Both the position numbers and the translations under genes were made by a program. From contig NZ_LR134173.1 in the NCBI RefSeq assembly GCF_900635815.1, positions 1,272,001 through 1,336,000 of the forward strand: a DNA stretch of 64,000 bases, written 5' to 3'. Source of the stretch: Legionella cherrii (lineage in GTDB: Bacteria; Pseudomonadota; Gammaproteobacteria; Legionellales; Legionellaceae). Below are positions 56,596 to 64,000 of this stretch, piece after piece (position 1 is the stretch's first letter; each line of letters opens with the position of its first letter). Under the pieces are notes generated by a model. That model did no database searches. It was not told where the DNA came from and was given only the letters and a program-made list of their open reading frames with translations.

Positions 56596-57345
56596 ATGCG
56601 ATTTAAGGGAAAGACGGTGGTGGTTACTGGTGGAAGCAGTGGTATTGGTTTTGCTGTTGCAAAACGAATTACTGATGAAGGTGGGCGCGTGATCATCACC
56701 GGCCGCAATCAAACGAAACTGGAAGCTGCTGTAAAAACCCTTGGAAAAAAAGCGCACACCCTTGTTTCTGATGCCAGTCGCATCAGTGATATTGACGCCT
56801 TGTTTTCTTCAATTAAAAAAGAGGTGGGTCTTATTGATGGACTCTTTGCCAATGCAGGCACGGTACTCTTTGAACCGGTAGAAGCAGTGACGGAAGAGCA
56901 TTTCGATTATCTCATGAATACCAATGTTAAAAGCGTCTTTTTTACCCTGCAAAAAGCAATTCCACATTTGGCGGAGGGTGCATCCATTGTGGTGAATTCT
57001 TCTGTTGCTGGAAGTACAGGTCGCGCAACCGCCTCAGTGTACAGTGCGACTAAAGCGGCAGTACGCTCCATGGCACGTACTTTTGCAGCCAGTCTTTTGG
57101 AGCGAAAAATTCGGGTCAATGCCGTCAGCCCAGGACCAATTGATACACCACTGTGGTTCGTCGAAGGGGGGCTTCCCGCAGATCAGGTGAATAAGGTTTT
57201 AGAAGATATCAAGGCTGCCAATCCGATGAAACGCTTTGGATCTGCAGAAGAAGTTGCTGCGGCTGTTGCTTTCTTGCTTGCCTCGGAGTCTTCTTATATT
57301 ACAGGAAGTGAGCTTTTCGTTGATGGGGGAGTGACTCAACTTTAG
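56596..57345 (+). CDS. Short-chain dehydrogenase/reductase (classical SDR)
   Basis: A 249-aa oxidoreductase. I chose the ATG at 56596 because GGGAG lies just upstream and the Rossmann strand starts here (FKGKTVVVTGGSSGIG); in-frame ATGs at 56524 and 56566 add a segment with no family match. It has TGGSSGIG for cofactor, NAG, catalytic Ser-Tyr-Lys (SSVAG and YSATKAAVR) and SPGPIDTPLW. The end GSELFVDGGVTQL is typical of FabG-like or glucose-dehydrogenase-like SDRs. TGRNQTK after beta-2 suggests NADPH preference. Substrate unknown. Confidence 0.9.
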   Translation: MRFKGKTVVVTGGSSGIGFAVAKRITDEGGRVIITGRNQTKLEAAVKTLGKKAHTLVSDASRISDIDALFSSIKKEVGLIDGLFANAGTVLFEPVEAVTEEHFDYLMNTNVKSVFFTLQKAIPHLAEGASIVVNSSVAGSTGRATASVYSATKAAVRSMARTFAASLLERKIRVNAVSPGPIDTPLWFVEGGLPADQVNKVLEDIKAANPMKRFGSAEEVAAAVAFLLASESSYITGSELFVDGGVTQL

Positions 57346-57414
57346 AGGGTGTGCATCGTCATTGTCTTGAAAGGTATTGCTTTAGAAACCAGCCTTCCTT
57401 GGCTTATGTCCGAT

Positions 57415-58167
57415 TTATAGAGTGGGGGTGTAGTGGGTTGACTCCTCCGGCATAAATCCGAATTTATTTTCTATGACATTCGTTCTATCTATAAATTGTT
57501 GCAACGTTGAGGCTATGTTAAACAACTCATCTTGATCTTGAGTTTTTGTTGTAGGGCTAGCTAAATTGCTGAAATCTTTATTTGCAAATAAAGATTCGTT
57601 AGAACGTTGTGTTTTTGCATTGATATCAGTAGCACCACCAAAAAATCTGTCCTGGAATCCAAGAGAGATCATGGAGTGAGTCAGAAGATTTAAATCAACA
57701 TCGTCTAGTTTTTTCTTTTCATCAAGTGTTACTTGCTTGGATAGGCTGAGTTGTTTCTTAATATCCTCAAGAAACTCTTCGATTGGTTCTAATAATTCGT
57801 CTGGGTCCTGAATAATCTTTTTTGCTAACGCGTGGCTAAGTTTATTACGACTTTTTGCAACCTGCAGATTTGCTCCTTCAGCGAGTTGTAATGTACCATT
57901 AGTTTGCTCTAAGAGCATATCGGCAAAAAATTCATTGAGATCTGCTAATTTTGCTCTAATCTGTTTTAATTGTGGAAAATTAAGCGCGAACTTCTCTAAA
58001 CACGCCAGAAAAGATTTTGTAGTTTGATAACAATTTTGAACTTTAACAAGAGGGTTTGATTTTATTGCATCAAAAGTTGGGTCGAACGCCGCAAAAGTAC
58101 TTATATAATCAGTCAGATTTACTTTCAAAATGTACTCCAATTGGTTTTGTTTTAAATTGAAAAGCAT
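57415..58167 (-). CDS. Hypothetical protein, possible Dot/Icm effector
   Basis: A 250-aa protein without signal peptide or TM segment, helical and Leu/Lys/Asp rich. Its ATG lies directly behind AAGGA, a spacing that is too short, with a second GAAGGA further upstream. It contains LTHSMISLGFQDRFFGG (about 165-185) and a polar C-terminus with scattered Glu (GFMPEESTHYTPTL), a composition seen in translocated Legionella proteins. No domain recognised. Confidence is moderate that the gene is real and low for the effector idea. Confidence 0.55.
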   Translation of the reverse strand: MLFNLKQNQLEYILKVNLTDYISTFAAFDPTFDAIKSNPLVKVQNCYQTTKSFLACLEKFALNFPQLKQIRAKLADLNEFFADMLLEQTNGTLQLAEGANLQVAKSRNKLSHALAKKIIQDPDELLEPIEEFLEDIKKQLSLSKQVTLDEKKKLDDVDLNLLTHSMISLGFQDRFFGGATDINAKTQRSNESLFANKDFSNLASPTTKTQDQDELFNIASTLQQFIDRTNVIENKFGFMPEESTHYTPTL

Positions 58168-58502
58168 TCCTTGCTGTATGTCCTTCAGAAGCTACCTAAA
58201 TTTTTTAAATTGGCAAAAATCGCGCGATTGTAGCTTTTGAGTTAAAAAGAGTCAAAGCGAGGGTAATGACTATGTTTTTGATTTTTCTATTCTGGGAGGT
58301 TGCTGGAGTGGGTAAAGTAACCGCGCCATGCAAATAAAATTTCTGTTGGTTTATTTCAGCATAGTTTATAGAGAGCGGGATTTATTTTTCACGCTCAAGT
58401 TTTTGTATCGGGACGCAATTTCCAAAGTGCTAAGCCAGTGAGCAACCAGGTGGTCTATACTAACAGAAATAACATCCATTAAAGACTGAAGGAGATAGGA
58501 CT
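58168..58502. promoter_or_regulatory. Intergenic region upstream of the Rid/amidohydrolase operon
   Basis: This 335-bp region lies between divergent genes and carries the promoters for both. I see no gene. The rightward gene has a strong ribosome site (GAAGGAGATAG) 5-6 nt before its ATG. Confidence 0.35.
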
Positions 58503-58904
58503 ATGGACAAAAAGGTGATTCAGGTACCTGAACTTCTTTCTTATGATAAGTATGGTTTTACACAATGTGTTCAATTCAATGATTTAATTTTTGTGACAGG
58601 ACAAGCGGGAGAAGATAGGGACGGAAGATTGGTGGGTAAGGATATAGAGTCTCAAACCCGGCAATTATTCAAAAACATAGAATTTGCTTTACATGCTGCG
58701 AACTCCGATTTATCACAGATTCTGGCCATGACCTCCTATGTAGTTGATATAGAAAAAAATGGTTTAGCTTATTTTACTACCAGAAAAGAATGCATGCCCG
58801 TTTCTTCTTACACGAGCACATCAGTTGGAGTAGCGGCATTGGCTAATCCCGGACTTTTGGTTGAAGTCACCTGCATTGCAGCTGTGCATAACCATAAGAC
58901 CTAG
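58503..58904 (+). CDS. RidA-family protein lacking the canonical arginine
   Basis: A 133-aa protein of RidA/YjgF size with FNDLIFVTGQAGEDRDGRLVGKDIESQTRQLFKNIE in the core and AANPGLLVEVTCIAAV-like ending (ALANPGLLVEVTCIAAV). In enamine/imine deaminases of the RidA subfamily an Arg precedes S-C-V-E-V. Here the stretch is STSVGVAAL, with Ser in the Arg position, so classical imine deamination is doubtful. This pattern is that of the Rid4-7 subfamilies, often found beside amidohydrolases. It is the first gene of a three-gene operon, 29 bp before the amidohydrolase. Confidence 0.85.
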   Translation: MDKKVIQVPELLSYDKYGFTQCVQFNDLIFVTGQAGEDRDGRLVGKDIESQTRQLFKNIEFALHAANSDLSQILAMTSYVVDIEKNGLAYFTTRKECMPVSSYTSTSVGVAALANPGLLVEVTCIAAVHNHKT

Positions 58905-58933
58905 GGCATCAAAGTAAACGAGTTGGATAAACC

Positions 58934-60280
58934 ATGGAAAAAAGACCTATTTTGATTCGTAATGGTTTGCTACTAGACAGAACGAACCCTTGGTTCATGC
59001 ATCAAGTAGACATTTTAATTATCAACGACAAGATTAATGATATAGGGCCAAACATCGAAAAAAATGATGCAGAAATTATAGAAGCTCATGACATGATTAT
59101 CATGCCAGGGTTGGTGAATGCACACATTCATGTATGGCAAGCAGGATTACACGGAGTGGCCGGAAATTGGAGCTTATCCGATTATTTTGAAAAAATGCTC
59201 GATACTCTTGGTTGTGAATTTACACCAGAAGATATGTATCTTGCCAACTTGTGTGGTGCTTTGGAACAACTGGATGCTGGAGTAACTTGCCTACTTGATT
59301 GGTGTAATAACATTAATGGACTTGATTATGCAGAGAGTGCTCTGAAAGGCTTGGAGGATTCTGGCATTCGAGCTGTATTTACTTATGGCACGCCTGGAAT
59401 CGATGCTGCAAAGTGGTGGTTTAACAGTTCTGAAAGGCATTCCCATGATGCGGTTGAGTTTTTAAAGAAACACCATTCTCAAGCTGAGGGGCGAATACAA
59501 ATGGGACTTGCTTTGCGAGGACCAGATTTCACAACGAATGAAGTATTTGTTAGCGATATTCAATTAGCCCGAGACTTGAATGTTTTAGCGAGCATGCATA
59601 TCGGTGTAGGCTTGGCAAAATTAGGCGTGAAAAAGATACATGAGGCGGGCTTGTTAGATAGCCGAATTAACTTTGTGCATGGTAATAATCTGACATTGGA
59701 AGAATATCAAATGATCGCTGATCATGGTGCATCACTTAGCATAACACCTGAAGTTGAAATGCAAATGGGACATGGTTTTCCAGCAACTGGGAAATTGTTG
59801 CAAGCTGGTGGAGAGCCGGCTTTGGGAACAGATATTCCATCAAATATTTCTGGAAATTTATTCGCACAACTACGCTTTGCCCTGCAAACACAGCGCGCGC
59901 TTGATAATCAGACCCTATTAGACTCAGGTTCTGGAGTCAACGGTATTGGTCTCTCTTGTGATCAAGCTTTAGAGTGGATCACGATTAATAGTGCAAAGGC
60001 TCTCCATTTGGATAAATTAATCGGTAAGATAGCTAAAGACATGAAGGCTGATTTGATACTTATTAATCTTAAAGATATAAATCTTTGGCCAGTGCACAAT
60101 CCTCTTCAGTCAATTCTTTTTTATGCTGAGAGGCACAATGTTGATACAGTGATCGTTGATGGCAAGATTGCAAAGCGTCAAGGAAAATTAGTTTATCCTG
60201 GTCTAAACAAGCTGAAAGAAAAACTAGTTGAATCAAGTACCCGCATAGTCAGGAATGCCAAATTACTTGGGAATAATTGA
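58934..60280 (+). CDS. Amidohydrolase of the Atz/TrzN/guanine-deaminase type
   Basis: A 448-aa metal-dependent hydrolase. The metal ligands are visible: HIHVWQAGLHG (H-x-H, about residue 65), MHIGVG (about 221), VHGNNL (about 248) and LGTDIPSN with the catalytic Asp (about 298). The flanking beta-sandwich starts IRNGLLLDRTNP and ends ADLILINLKDINLWPVHNPLQSILF. The family deaminates or dechlorinates nitrogen heterocycles (cytosine, guanine, triazines). The partner genes, a Rid protein and a periplasmic-binding-like protein, suggest breakdown of a nitrogen compound; substrate unknown. Confidence 0.88.
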   Translation: MEKRPILIRNGLLLDRTNPWFMHQVDILIINDKINDIGPNIEKNDAEIIEAHDMIIMPGLVNAHIHVWQAGLHGVAGNWSLSDYFEKMLDTLGCEFTPEDMYLANLCGALEQLDAGVTCLLDWCNNINGLDYAESALKGLEDSGIRAVFTYGTPGIDAAKWWFNSSERHSHDAVEFLKKHHSQAEGRIQMGLALRGPDFTTNEVFVSDIQLARDLNVLASMHIGVGLAKLGVKKIHEAGLLDSRINFVHGNNLTLEEYQMIADHGASLSITPEVEMQMGHGFPATGKLLQAGGEPALGTDIPSNISGNLFAQLRFALQTQRALDNQTLLDSGSGVNGIGLSCDQALEWITINSAKALHLDKLIGKIAKDMKADLILINLKDINLWPVHNPLQSILFYAERHNVDTVIVDGKIAKRQGKLVYPGLNKLKEKLVESSTRIVRNAKLLGNN

Positions 60281-60285
60281 ACAGC

Positions 60286-61113
60286 ATGAAAGATAATACT
60301 CTTCAAATCTCCGCATTCAAAGATATTGTATTTTTTATCTTAGAGCCTGTTAAAAATAATCTGGGAATCCATGTAAATTACGTTAAAAATGCTGAGGAAG
60401 CGCATCATGATTTGAGGGATCACAGGTCAGACATCGTATTCATGTCTTATGACGATACTTTATCTATGGCACTTCAAGACAAATACACGGATATTGCGGC
60501 AATAATGCCTGTTCATGGAGGAATTTTAGATTTATGCGGAACTATAGATTTAAAAAAAGATGTGATTATCACCGGTATTGACACTCCTACAGGATATGCA
60601 CGGCTTTTAAAATCATATTTAAAGCATATTTATCCTCAAGATTTTGATAAATTTGATTGGGTTTTAGCTGGTGCTACGAACATTCGCTTTGAAAAACTAA
60701 AAGAATGTTCATTAGATATTACCTTACTTAATCCTCCATTCTCATATGATCCAATCATAACTAAGATAATGAATATGTACGATTTTATTTCTGAATATCA
60801 AGGGGTTGTCATGAATGTGAATCAATCCAACCTCCAGGATCCATCTCAGCGGGTAAAAATAAAAAATTTTATTCATAATTTCCATCTGAGAATTACAGGA
60901 CTGAAAAACGATTCAGAAAAATCAATCTCAGAACTTGCTTCATTCTATAGAATCTCCCTAAGCGAAGCGAAGTTAATCTATGCACGATTATGGCAACCCG
61001 ATGGACTCAGCCAAACGAGTCGTTTTGAGGAAATGAGGCTAGTCCATACAGAAAATATTTTTAGTCAGGATACTGGAATTAAAATTCCGGCTAAACGAAC
61101 GTGGCTTTATTGA
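60286..61113 (+). CDS. Periplasmic-binding-protein-like (NMT1/SsuA family) protein without signal peptide
   Basis: A 275-aa protein from the ATG at 60286, 5 bp after the amidohydrolase stop; a TTG at 60277 overlapping that stop is an alternative. The layout resembles NMT1/SsuA-type substrate-binding proteins: short strands, DIVFMSYDDTLSMAL, a hinge, then LAGATNIRFEKLKECSLDITLLNPP. There is no signal peptide or TM helix, so it should be cytosolic. In yeast and Legionella, Thi5 is a cytosolic enzyme of this fold, but its CCCFC motif is absent here. It may bind a small nitrogen ligand, enzymatically or as a sensor. Confidence 0.6.
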   Translation: MKDNTLQISAFKDIVFFILEPVKNNLGIHVNYVKNAEEAHHDLRDHRSDIVFMSYDDTLSMALQDKYTDIAAIMPVHGGILDLCGTIDLKKDVIITGIDTPTGYARLLKSYLKHIYPQDFDKFDWVLAGATNIRFEKLKECSLDITLLNPPFSYDPIITKIMNMYDFISEYQGVVMNVNQSNLQDPSQRVKIKNFIHNFHLRITGLKNDSEKSISELASFYRISLSEAKLIYARLWQPDGLSQTSRFEEMRLVHTENIFSQDTGIKIPAKRTWLY

Positions 61114-61164
61114 AATCTCGAGCTACGTTTGAGATTAAGTGAACAACACATATGCACATATGGG

Positions 61165-61222
61165 GTCAGGCCTTGAATTGTGAATTTTCAATTATAAGTT
61201 CATTCATAATTCAAGGCCTGAC
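61165..61222 (+). repeat. REP-like palindromic element, copy 1
   Basis: A 58-bp element with perfect 15-bp arms (GTCAGGCCTTGAATT / AATTCAAGGCCTGAC) flanks a short AT-rich loop. It lies 52 bp after the binding-protein gene and 3 bp before the stop of the GC-rich SDR gene. It shares its left flank (CACATATGGG) with copies 2 and 3, but its inner loop is nearly the reverse complement of copy 2. It resembles REP elements mobilised by RAYT transposases; no transposase gene is seen here. Confidence 0.85.
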
Positions 61223-61224
61223 GT

Positions 61225-62181
61225 TCAAACTCTAGACATTCCCTCGCGGATGGTGATTTCCGGCTCGTAACGCAGTACTGTCTTAGCGCGACTTATGTCC
61301 AGCGAAAATGGGTAGCCAATCAGCCGGACCAACTCTCGCGTCAGCGGCGGATCTCCAGGCAACCAACCGGTAGCCCAAAGCTTTTCTATTCCTCTACCCA
61401 TCCACCAGGCAACCGGAGCAGGTACCGACATCCGTGGTGCCTCCAGCCCACTCGCATGCAGGCGTTGCGTTAGGAATTCGCGGAATGTGATTTCTTCGTC
61501 ATCTGTCAAGAAGAACGCTCCGCTCACCTCGGAGCGCAATGCGAGCGCTATAGCGTGGCACAGGTTTTGAACATGACAGGTGGCATAGGGGTACTCCCCT
61601 CGATTGATCCACGCAAACTGTCGTTTACGGACTCGGTCGCCCAAGTCACCATCGACCGTATCGCCGGGCCCCCAAATGAGAGGCGGACGCAAAGCCACCG
61701 TACTGAAACCATCGGAATGTGCGGCTAAAACATGCGACTCGGAGATTGCCTTAGTTGTTGAGTAAGGCAGATGGCGCAACTCGGTCAATGGCCAAGACTC
61801 ATCGGCATGGGCAATCGGCTTCGCCTCCTGCATAACCACGGAAGCGGCACTAACGTGTACAAAGCGCTTGATGCTGCATGCTTTCGCTGCATTAAGCACT
61901 TGATCCGTCAAGGTCACGTTGTTGACTTCGAAGTCCTCCCACGACCCCCACATCTTCAGGTGCGCAGCAATATGAACGGCAGCATCACACCCAGCCATTG
62001 CTTGCTTAAGTGCGGCCGGATCTGCATATTCGAGGACAGTCGACGATGCTCCAAGTGCGCGCAGCCGTTTACAGGCCACCTCAAGCCTAGCGGGCGCGAC
62101 CACCGAATGCCCATCTGCCAGTAACCGCTTGATGCTATGCCCACCCACAAACCCAGTGCCGCCTGTGACAAAGACTTTCAT
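61225..62181 (-). CDS. GC-rich extended SDR (NAD-dependent epimerase/dehydratase), likely acquired
   Basis: A 318-aa protein with AGGAG 6 nt before its ATG. It begins VFVTGGTGFVGGHSIKRLLADG (Rossmann GxxGxxG) and has the catalytic YSTTKAIS (Tyr-x-x-x-Lys, about residue 140). It continues ALRPPLIWGPGD and ends TVLRYEPEITIREGM. The best family match is the extended SDR group with 3beta-hydroxysteroid dehydrogenase-like and epimerase members. The DNA is clearly GC-richer than its neighbours and uses GC-ending codons, so it was probably acquired from a GC-rich source. It is bracketed by REP-like copies 1 and 2. Confidence 0.88.
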   Translation of the reverse strand: MKVFVTGGTGFVGGHSIKRLLADGHSVVAPARLEVACKRLRALGASSTVLEYADPAALKQAMAGCDAAVHIAAHLKMWGSWEDFEVNNVTLTDQVLNAAKACSIKRFVHVSAASVVMQEAKPIAHADESWPLTELRHLPYSTTKAISESHVLAAHSDGFSTVALRPPLIWGPGDTVDGDLGDRVRKRQFAWINRGEYPYATCHVQNLCHAIALALRSEVSGAFFLTDDEEITFREFLTQRLHASGLEAPRMSVPAPVAWWMGRGIEKLWATGWLPGDPPLTRELVRLIGYPFSLDISRAKTVLRYEPEITIREGMSRV

Positions 62182-62220
62182 ACACTACTCCTGTAAAGGA
62201 TTGCAATAAACACCTATGGG

Positions 62221-62278
62221 GTCAGGCCTTGAATAATGAATCAACTTATAATTGAAAATTCATAATTCAAGGCCTGAC
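62221..62278 (+). repeat. REP-like palindromic element, copy 2
   Basis: A second 58-bp copy, with arms GTCAGGCCTTGAAT and ATTCAAGGCCTGAC. The right flank CCTCTAACTCC is shared with copy 3. It lies 39 bp before the start of the GC-rich SDR gene. Its inner 30 bp match the reverse complement of copy 1 with only a few changes. Confidence 0.85.
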
Positions 62279-62357
62279 CCTCTAACTCCGATTAGCTGGA
62301 TAAATCATGATAATTTTTGAACTATAATTTGGTGTAATATTAGATAAAGGATGACTA

Positions 62358-62426
62358 ATGAATCAATATAAGTTATGCATTACTGATCCAGAATTAATGG
62401 CTTTAGTAAAAAAATACAAAGAATAA
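62358..62426 (+). CDS. Tiny ORF between REP copies, possible gene remnant
   Basis: A 22-codon ORF from the ATG at 62358, with AAGGA upstream, reads MNQYKLCITDPELMALVKK and ends in TAA at 62426, just before copy 3. It may be a real micropeptide or the N-terminal stub of a gene removed when the repeats recombined. I cannot tell from the sequence alone. Confidence 0.3.
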   Translation: MNQYKLCITDPELMALVKKYKE

Positions 62427-62444
62427 ACACATATGGAGTCAGGA

Positions 62445-62501
62445 TCAGGCCTTGAATTATGAATCAACTTCTATTTGAAAATTCACAATTCAAGGCCTGA
62501 C
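62445..62501 (+). repeat. REP-like palindromic element, copy 3
   Basis: A third copy in the same direction as copy 2, with a small duplication at its left edge (GTCAGGATCAGG) that makes it start with TCAGGCC. The right arm and CCTCTAACTCC flank match copy 2. It lies 64 bp before the SET/ankyrin gene. Confidence 0.8.
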
Positions 62502-62565
62502 CCTCTAACTCCTTTAATAAATAGATGTTAAAATTTTGTTCTTTACTGGCTAACAATAGACCACC

Positions 62566-64000
62566 ATGAAATCTAAAGATGAAAATATTTCTCTCAAAAG
62601 AAAAGCAAGCGCAATAGAACAAGTCCAATTAGATGGGCCGAGAAGCCTAGAGGTAGATGGGATAATGGAAATAGGGAAAGAAGAATTCTATCAGCAAAAA
62701 GCGCCTAAAAGGCAAAAAGAGATCACTGATAACAGCTCTAATGAATTGCTACCCCCTACAATCATGGAAGAGCTACTGAAATTGATGTTTTCTCAACCGG
62801 AAGTTTTAACACCCCAACCACTGAATCCTAATTTATATTCATCCATATTTTCCCCACTTAATGAGCCACAACAAAAAGAGGTTATGACTCAAACAGTGGA
62901 GGGGAATAATGAAGGGGTACAGATCCTTACTATTGATGATGAAGACAAGGGAAGAGAGAAAGAGTTGGTGACAGACGACAACCGTTTTTCTACAACTACT
63001 CCTGCACAAAGTCACAGACCAATATTCTATCTTGATGATATTAATTCCATTCAAGAGCTAGAGAATTCAATTCACTTATCAGTCAATGGTTCCCAGGTTA
63101 ACTTTCAATACAAAAGTGGCAAAAAAGACCAACCCGATCTGGTTTACATTGCTCCTCTGAATCTCATTTCATCACAGCAAATTCACTATGGTGTTTACGC
63201 CAGGCGTTTCATCAAAAAGGGAACTGTTTTATTCGAGTACACTGGTGAAAAAGTTTCCGATGAGGAAAATCAGGATGAAAAGAAAGACAGAGATTATTTT
63301 ATGTTTTTGAAAAACAGAAACAAAATACTTGATGCAAAATACCAGGGAAATGTTTCTCGTTTTATTAATGCTTCAACCATTCAGGAAAATGTCGAATTTA
63401 TAGAAAAGAAAAAGAGAATGTTGGTCGTTGCCGCCAGAGATATTTATGAAGATGAGCAATTATTAGTTGATTATGGTAAAGATTATTATTTTTGCTTTAA
63501 ACCTCTCTTTTTACACCCTTCGGATAATTTTAGATGTGCTCAGGAAATTTTTGAAGAGTATCAGGATAACTATCATCCTGTTCCTTACAATTTTGCAAAC
63601 TGTACATATGATCTTAGCCCCTTAGGTATTACCAAAGAAGATACTGCTTTTCTACCTAAACCTGTTTACGAAATGCTACAAAATAGAAATATCAGAAAAT
63701 ATGATTCTATTTCTCATTTGCCGTTACCAATTTTAAAAGTAAAAGATGGGCAATTCATGCCGCTGTGGCAGCAGGAGCGTATCACTTTACTTTTGATGGC
63801 CGCTTTTCTGGGTAACGTAACTGTATTGAAGAAATTACTCCAGAATCCTAAAATGGATACAACGATTCAGCAAGCAATGTCGGGCCGTACCGCATTACAT
63901 CTTGCTTGCTTGGGTACCTCCCTAGATAGAACACCTCGAGACATAAAAAATCGATTAGCTGCTATAGATCTGCTTTTAGAAAAACCGGGCTTAGATTTCA
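62566..64000 (+). CDS. SET-domain and ankyrin-repeat protein (RomA/LegAS4-like effector), 3' end outside window
   Basis: The ATG at 62566 opens a frame that continues past base 64000 with at least 478 codons and no stop. The N-terminal 100 residues are polar, with basic clusters LKRKAS and APKRQK that could be nuclear localisation signals. A SET domain spans about residues 205-305: YGVYARRFIKKGTVLFEYTG, RFINAS (in place of the usual RFINHS), and LLVDYG with the catalytic-site Tyr. From about residue 400 ankyrin-type repeats start (GRTALHLACLG). In Legionella RomA/LegAS4 is a Dot/Icm-translocated histone H3 methyltransferase of this build; here the role is inferred from architecture. The SET region is intact apart from the NHS to NAS change. 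Confidence 0.85.
   Translation, partial: MKSKDENISLKRKASAIEQVQLDGPRSLEVDGIMEIGKEEFYQQKAPKRQKEITDNSSNELLPPTIMEELLKLMFSQPEVLTPQPLNPNLYSSIFSPLNEPQQKEVMTQTVEGNNEGVQILTIDDEDKGREKELVTDDNRFSTTTPAQSHRPIFYLDDINSIQELENSIHLSVNGSQVNFQYKSGKKDQPDLVYIAPLNLISSQQIHYGVYARRFIKKGTVLFEYTGEKVSDEENQDEKKDRDYFMFLKNRNKILDAKYQGNVSRFINASTIQENVEFIEKKKRMLVVAARDIYEDEQLLVDYGKDYYFCFKPLFLHPSDNFRCAQEIFEEYQDNYHPVPYNFANCTYDLSPLGITKEDTAFLPKPVYEMLQNRNIRKYDSISHLPLPILKVKDGQFMPLWQQERITLLLMAAFLGNVTVLKKLLQNPKMDTTIQQAMSGRTALHLACLGTSLDRTPRDIKNRLAAIDLLLEKPGLDF

Noticed and set aside
61165..62501. CRISPR-like array
   Set aside because: The three repeats are palindromic, widely and unevenly spaced, and differ in loop direction; there are no uniform spacers or cas genes.

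Overview
The window looks like a chromosomal segment of a Legionella species or very close relative. It is AT-rich and carries a typical gammaproteobacterial ffh-rpsP-rimM-trmD-rplS block. Alongside this sit hallmarks of the genus: a DotI/IcmL-like periplasmic protein, several large proteins resembling Dot/Icm substrates, and, running off the right edge, a SET-domain plus ankyrin-repeat protein of the RomA/LegAS4 type. No rRNA, tRNA, CRISPR array or complete insertion sequence was seen.

Layout. 1-5.7 kb: the tail of an outer-membrane efflux protein, a small secreted protein, a complete EmrB/EmrA/NodT-type tripartite drug pump on the minus strand, and an entericidin-like lipoprotein. 6-8.6 kb: a 2H-phosphoesterase-like protein and a 608-aa effector-like protein. 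8.7-12.7 kb: a four-gene minus-strand operon (ketoacyl synthase III-like, NAD-dependent epimerase, MBL hydrolase, F390-synthetase-like adenylating enzyme) in which two genes are broken. 12.9-18.8 kb: an RND efflux operon (outer-membrane lipoprotein, adaptor, pump). 18.8-24.5 kb: two overlapping ORFs that look like one very long, repeat-containing effector-like protein split by a one-base slip in a C6A6 run. 24.6-25.5 kb: a DUF4442 hotdog protein coupled to the DotI/IcmL-like protein. 25.8-31.2 kb: uvrA (frameshifted), a DUF2878 membrane protein, lemA and an M48 protease. 31.4-35.7 kb: an outer-membrane barrel, a CHASE2 class III adenylate cyclase and a FecR-domain protein. 35.9-40.4 kb: a YadG/YadH-type ABC exporter, a 2OG-Fe(II) oxygenase coupled to a YgjP-like metallopeptidase, and two hypotheticals. 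40.7-42.6 kb: two tandem fatty acid desaturases.

42.6-49.5 kb holds a second export locus. A NodT-type outer-membrane lipoprotein and a HlyD lipoprotein are divergent from an operon of two paralogous ABC-2 permeases, an ATPase, and a protein with two cyclic-nucleotide-binding-like domains. 49.6-53 kb is the translation/SRP block. 53.4-58.2 kb holds an amino-acid permease (frameshifted), a PriC-like protein, DUF1697, VOC and SDR genes and a possible effector. 58.5-61.1 kb is a three-gene operon: a RidA-family protein lacking the usual arginine, an amidohydrolase, and a periplasmic-binding-protein-like protein without a signal peptide. 61.2-62.5 kb holds a clearly GC-richer SDR/epimerase gene bracketed by three copies of a 58-bp palindromic REP-like element. 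The window ends inside the SET/ankyrin gene.

A theme of the window is envelope export: four outer-membrane efflux factors, one MFS, one RND and two ABC systems. A second theme is frame disruption. Several lesions (uvrA, the APC permease, the giant effector, two in the epimerase) fall in short homopolymers and so could be sequencing errors as well as real decay. The epimerase carries about five lesions and is convincingly a pseudogene. The most unusual parts are the split repeat-containing effector, the decayed KAS III/adenylating cluster, the cNMP-domain ABC operon, the Rid/amidohydrolase/binding-protein operon, and the REP-flanked GC-rich gene next to the SET/ankyrin effector.
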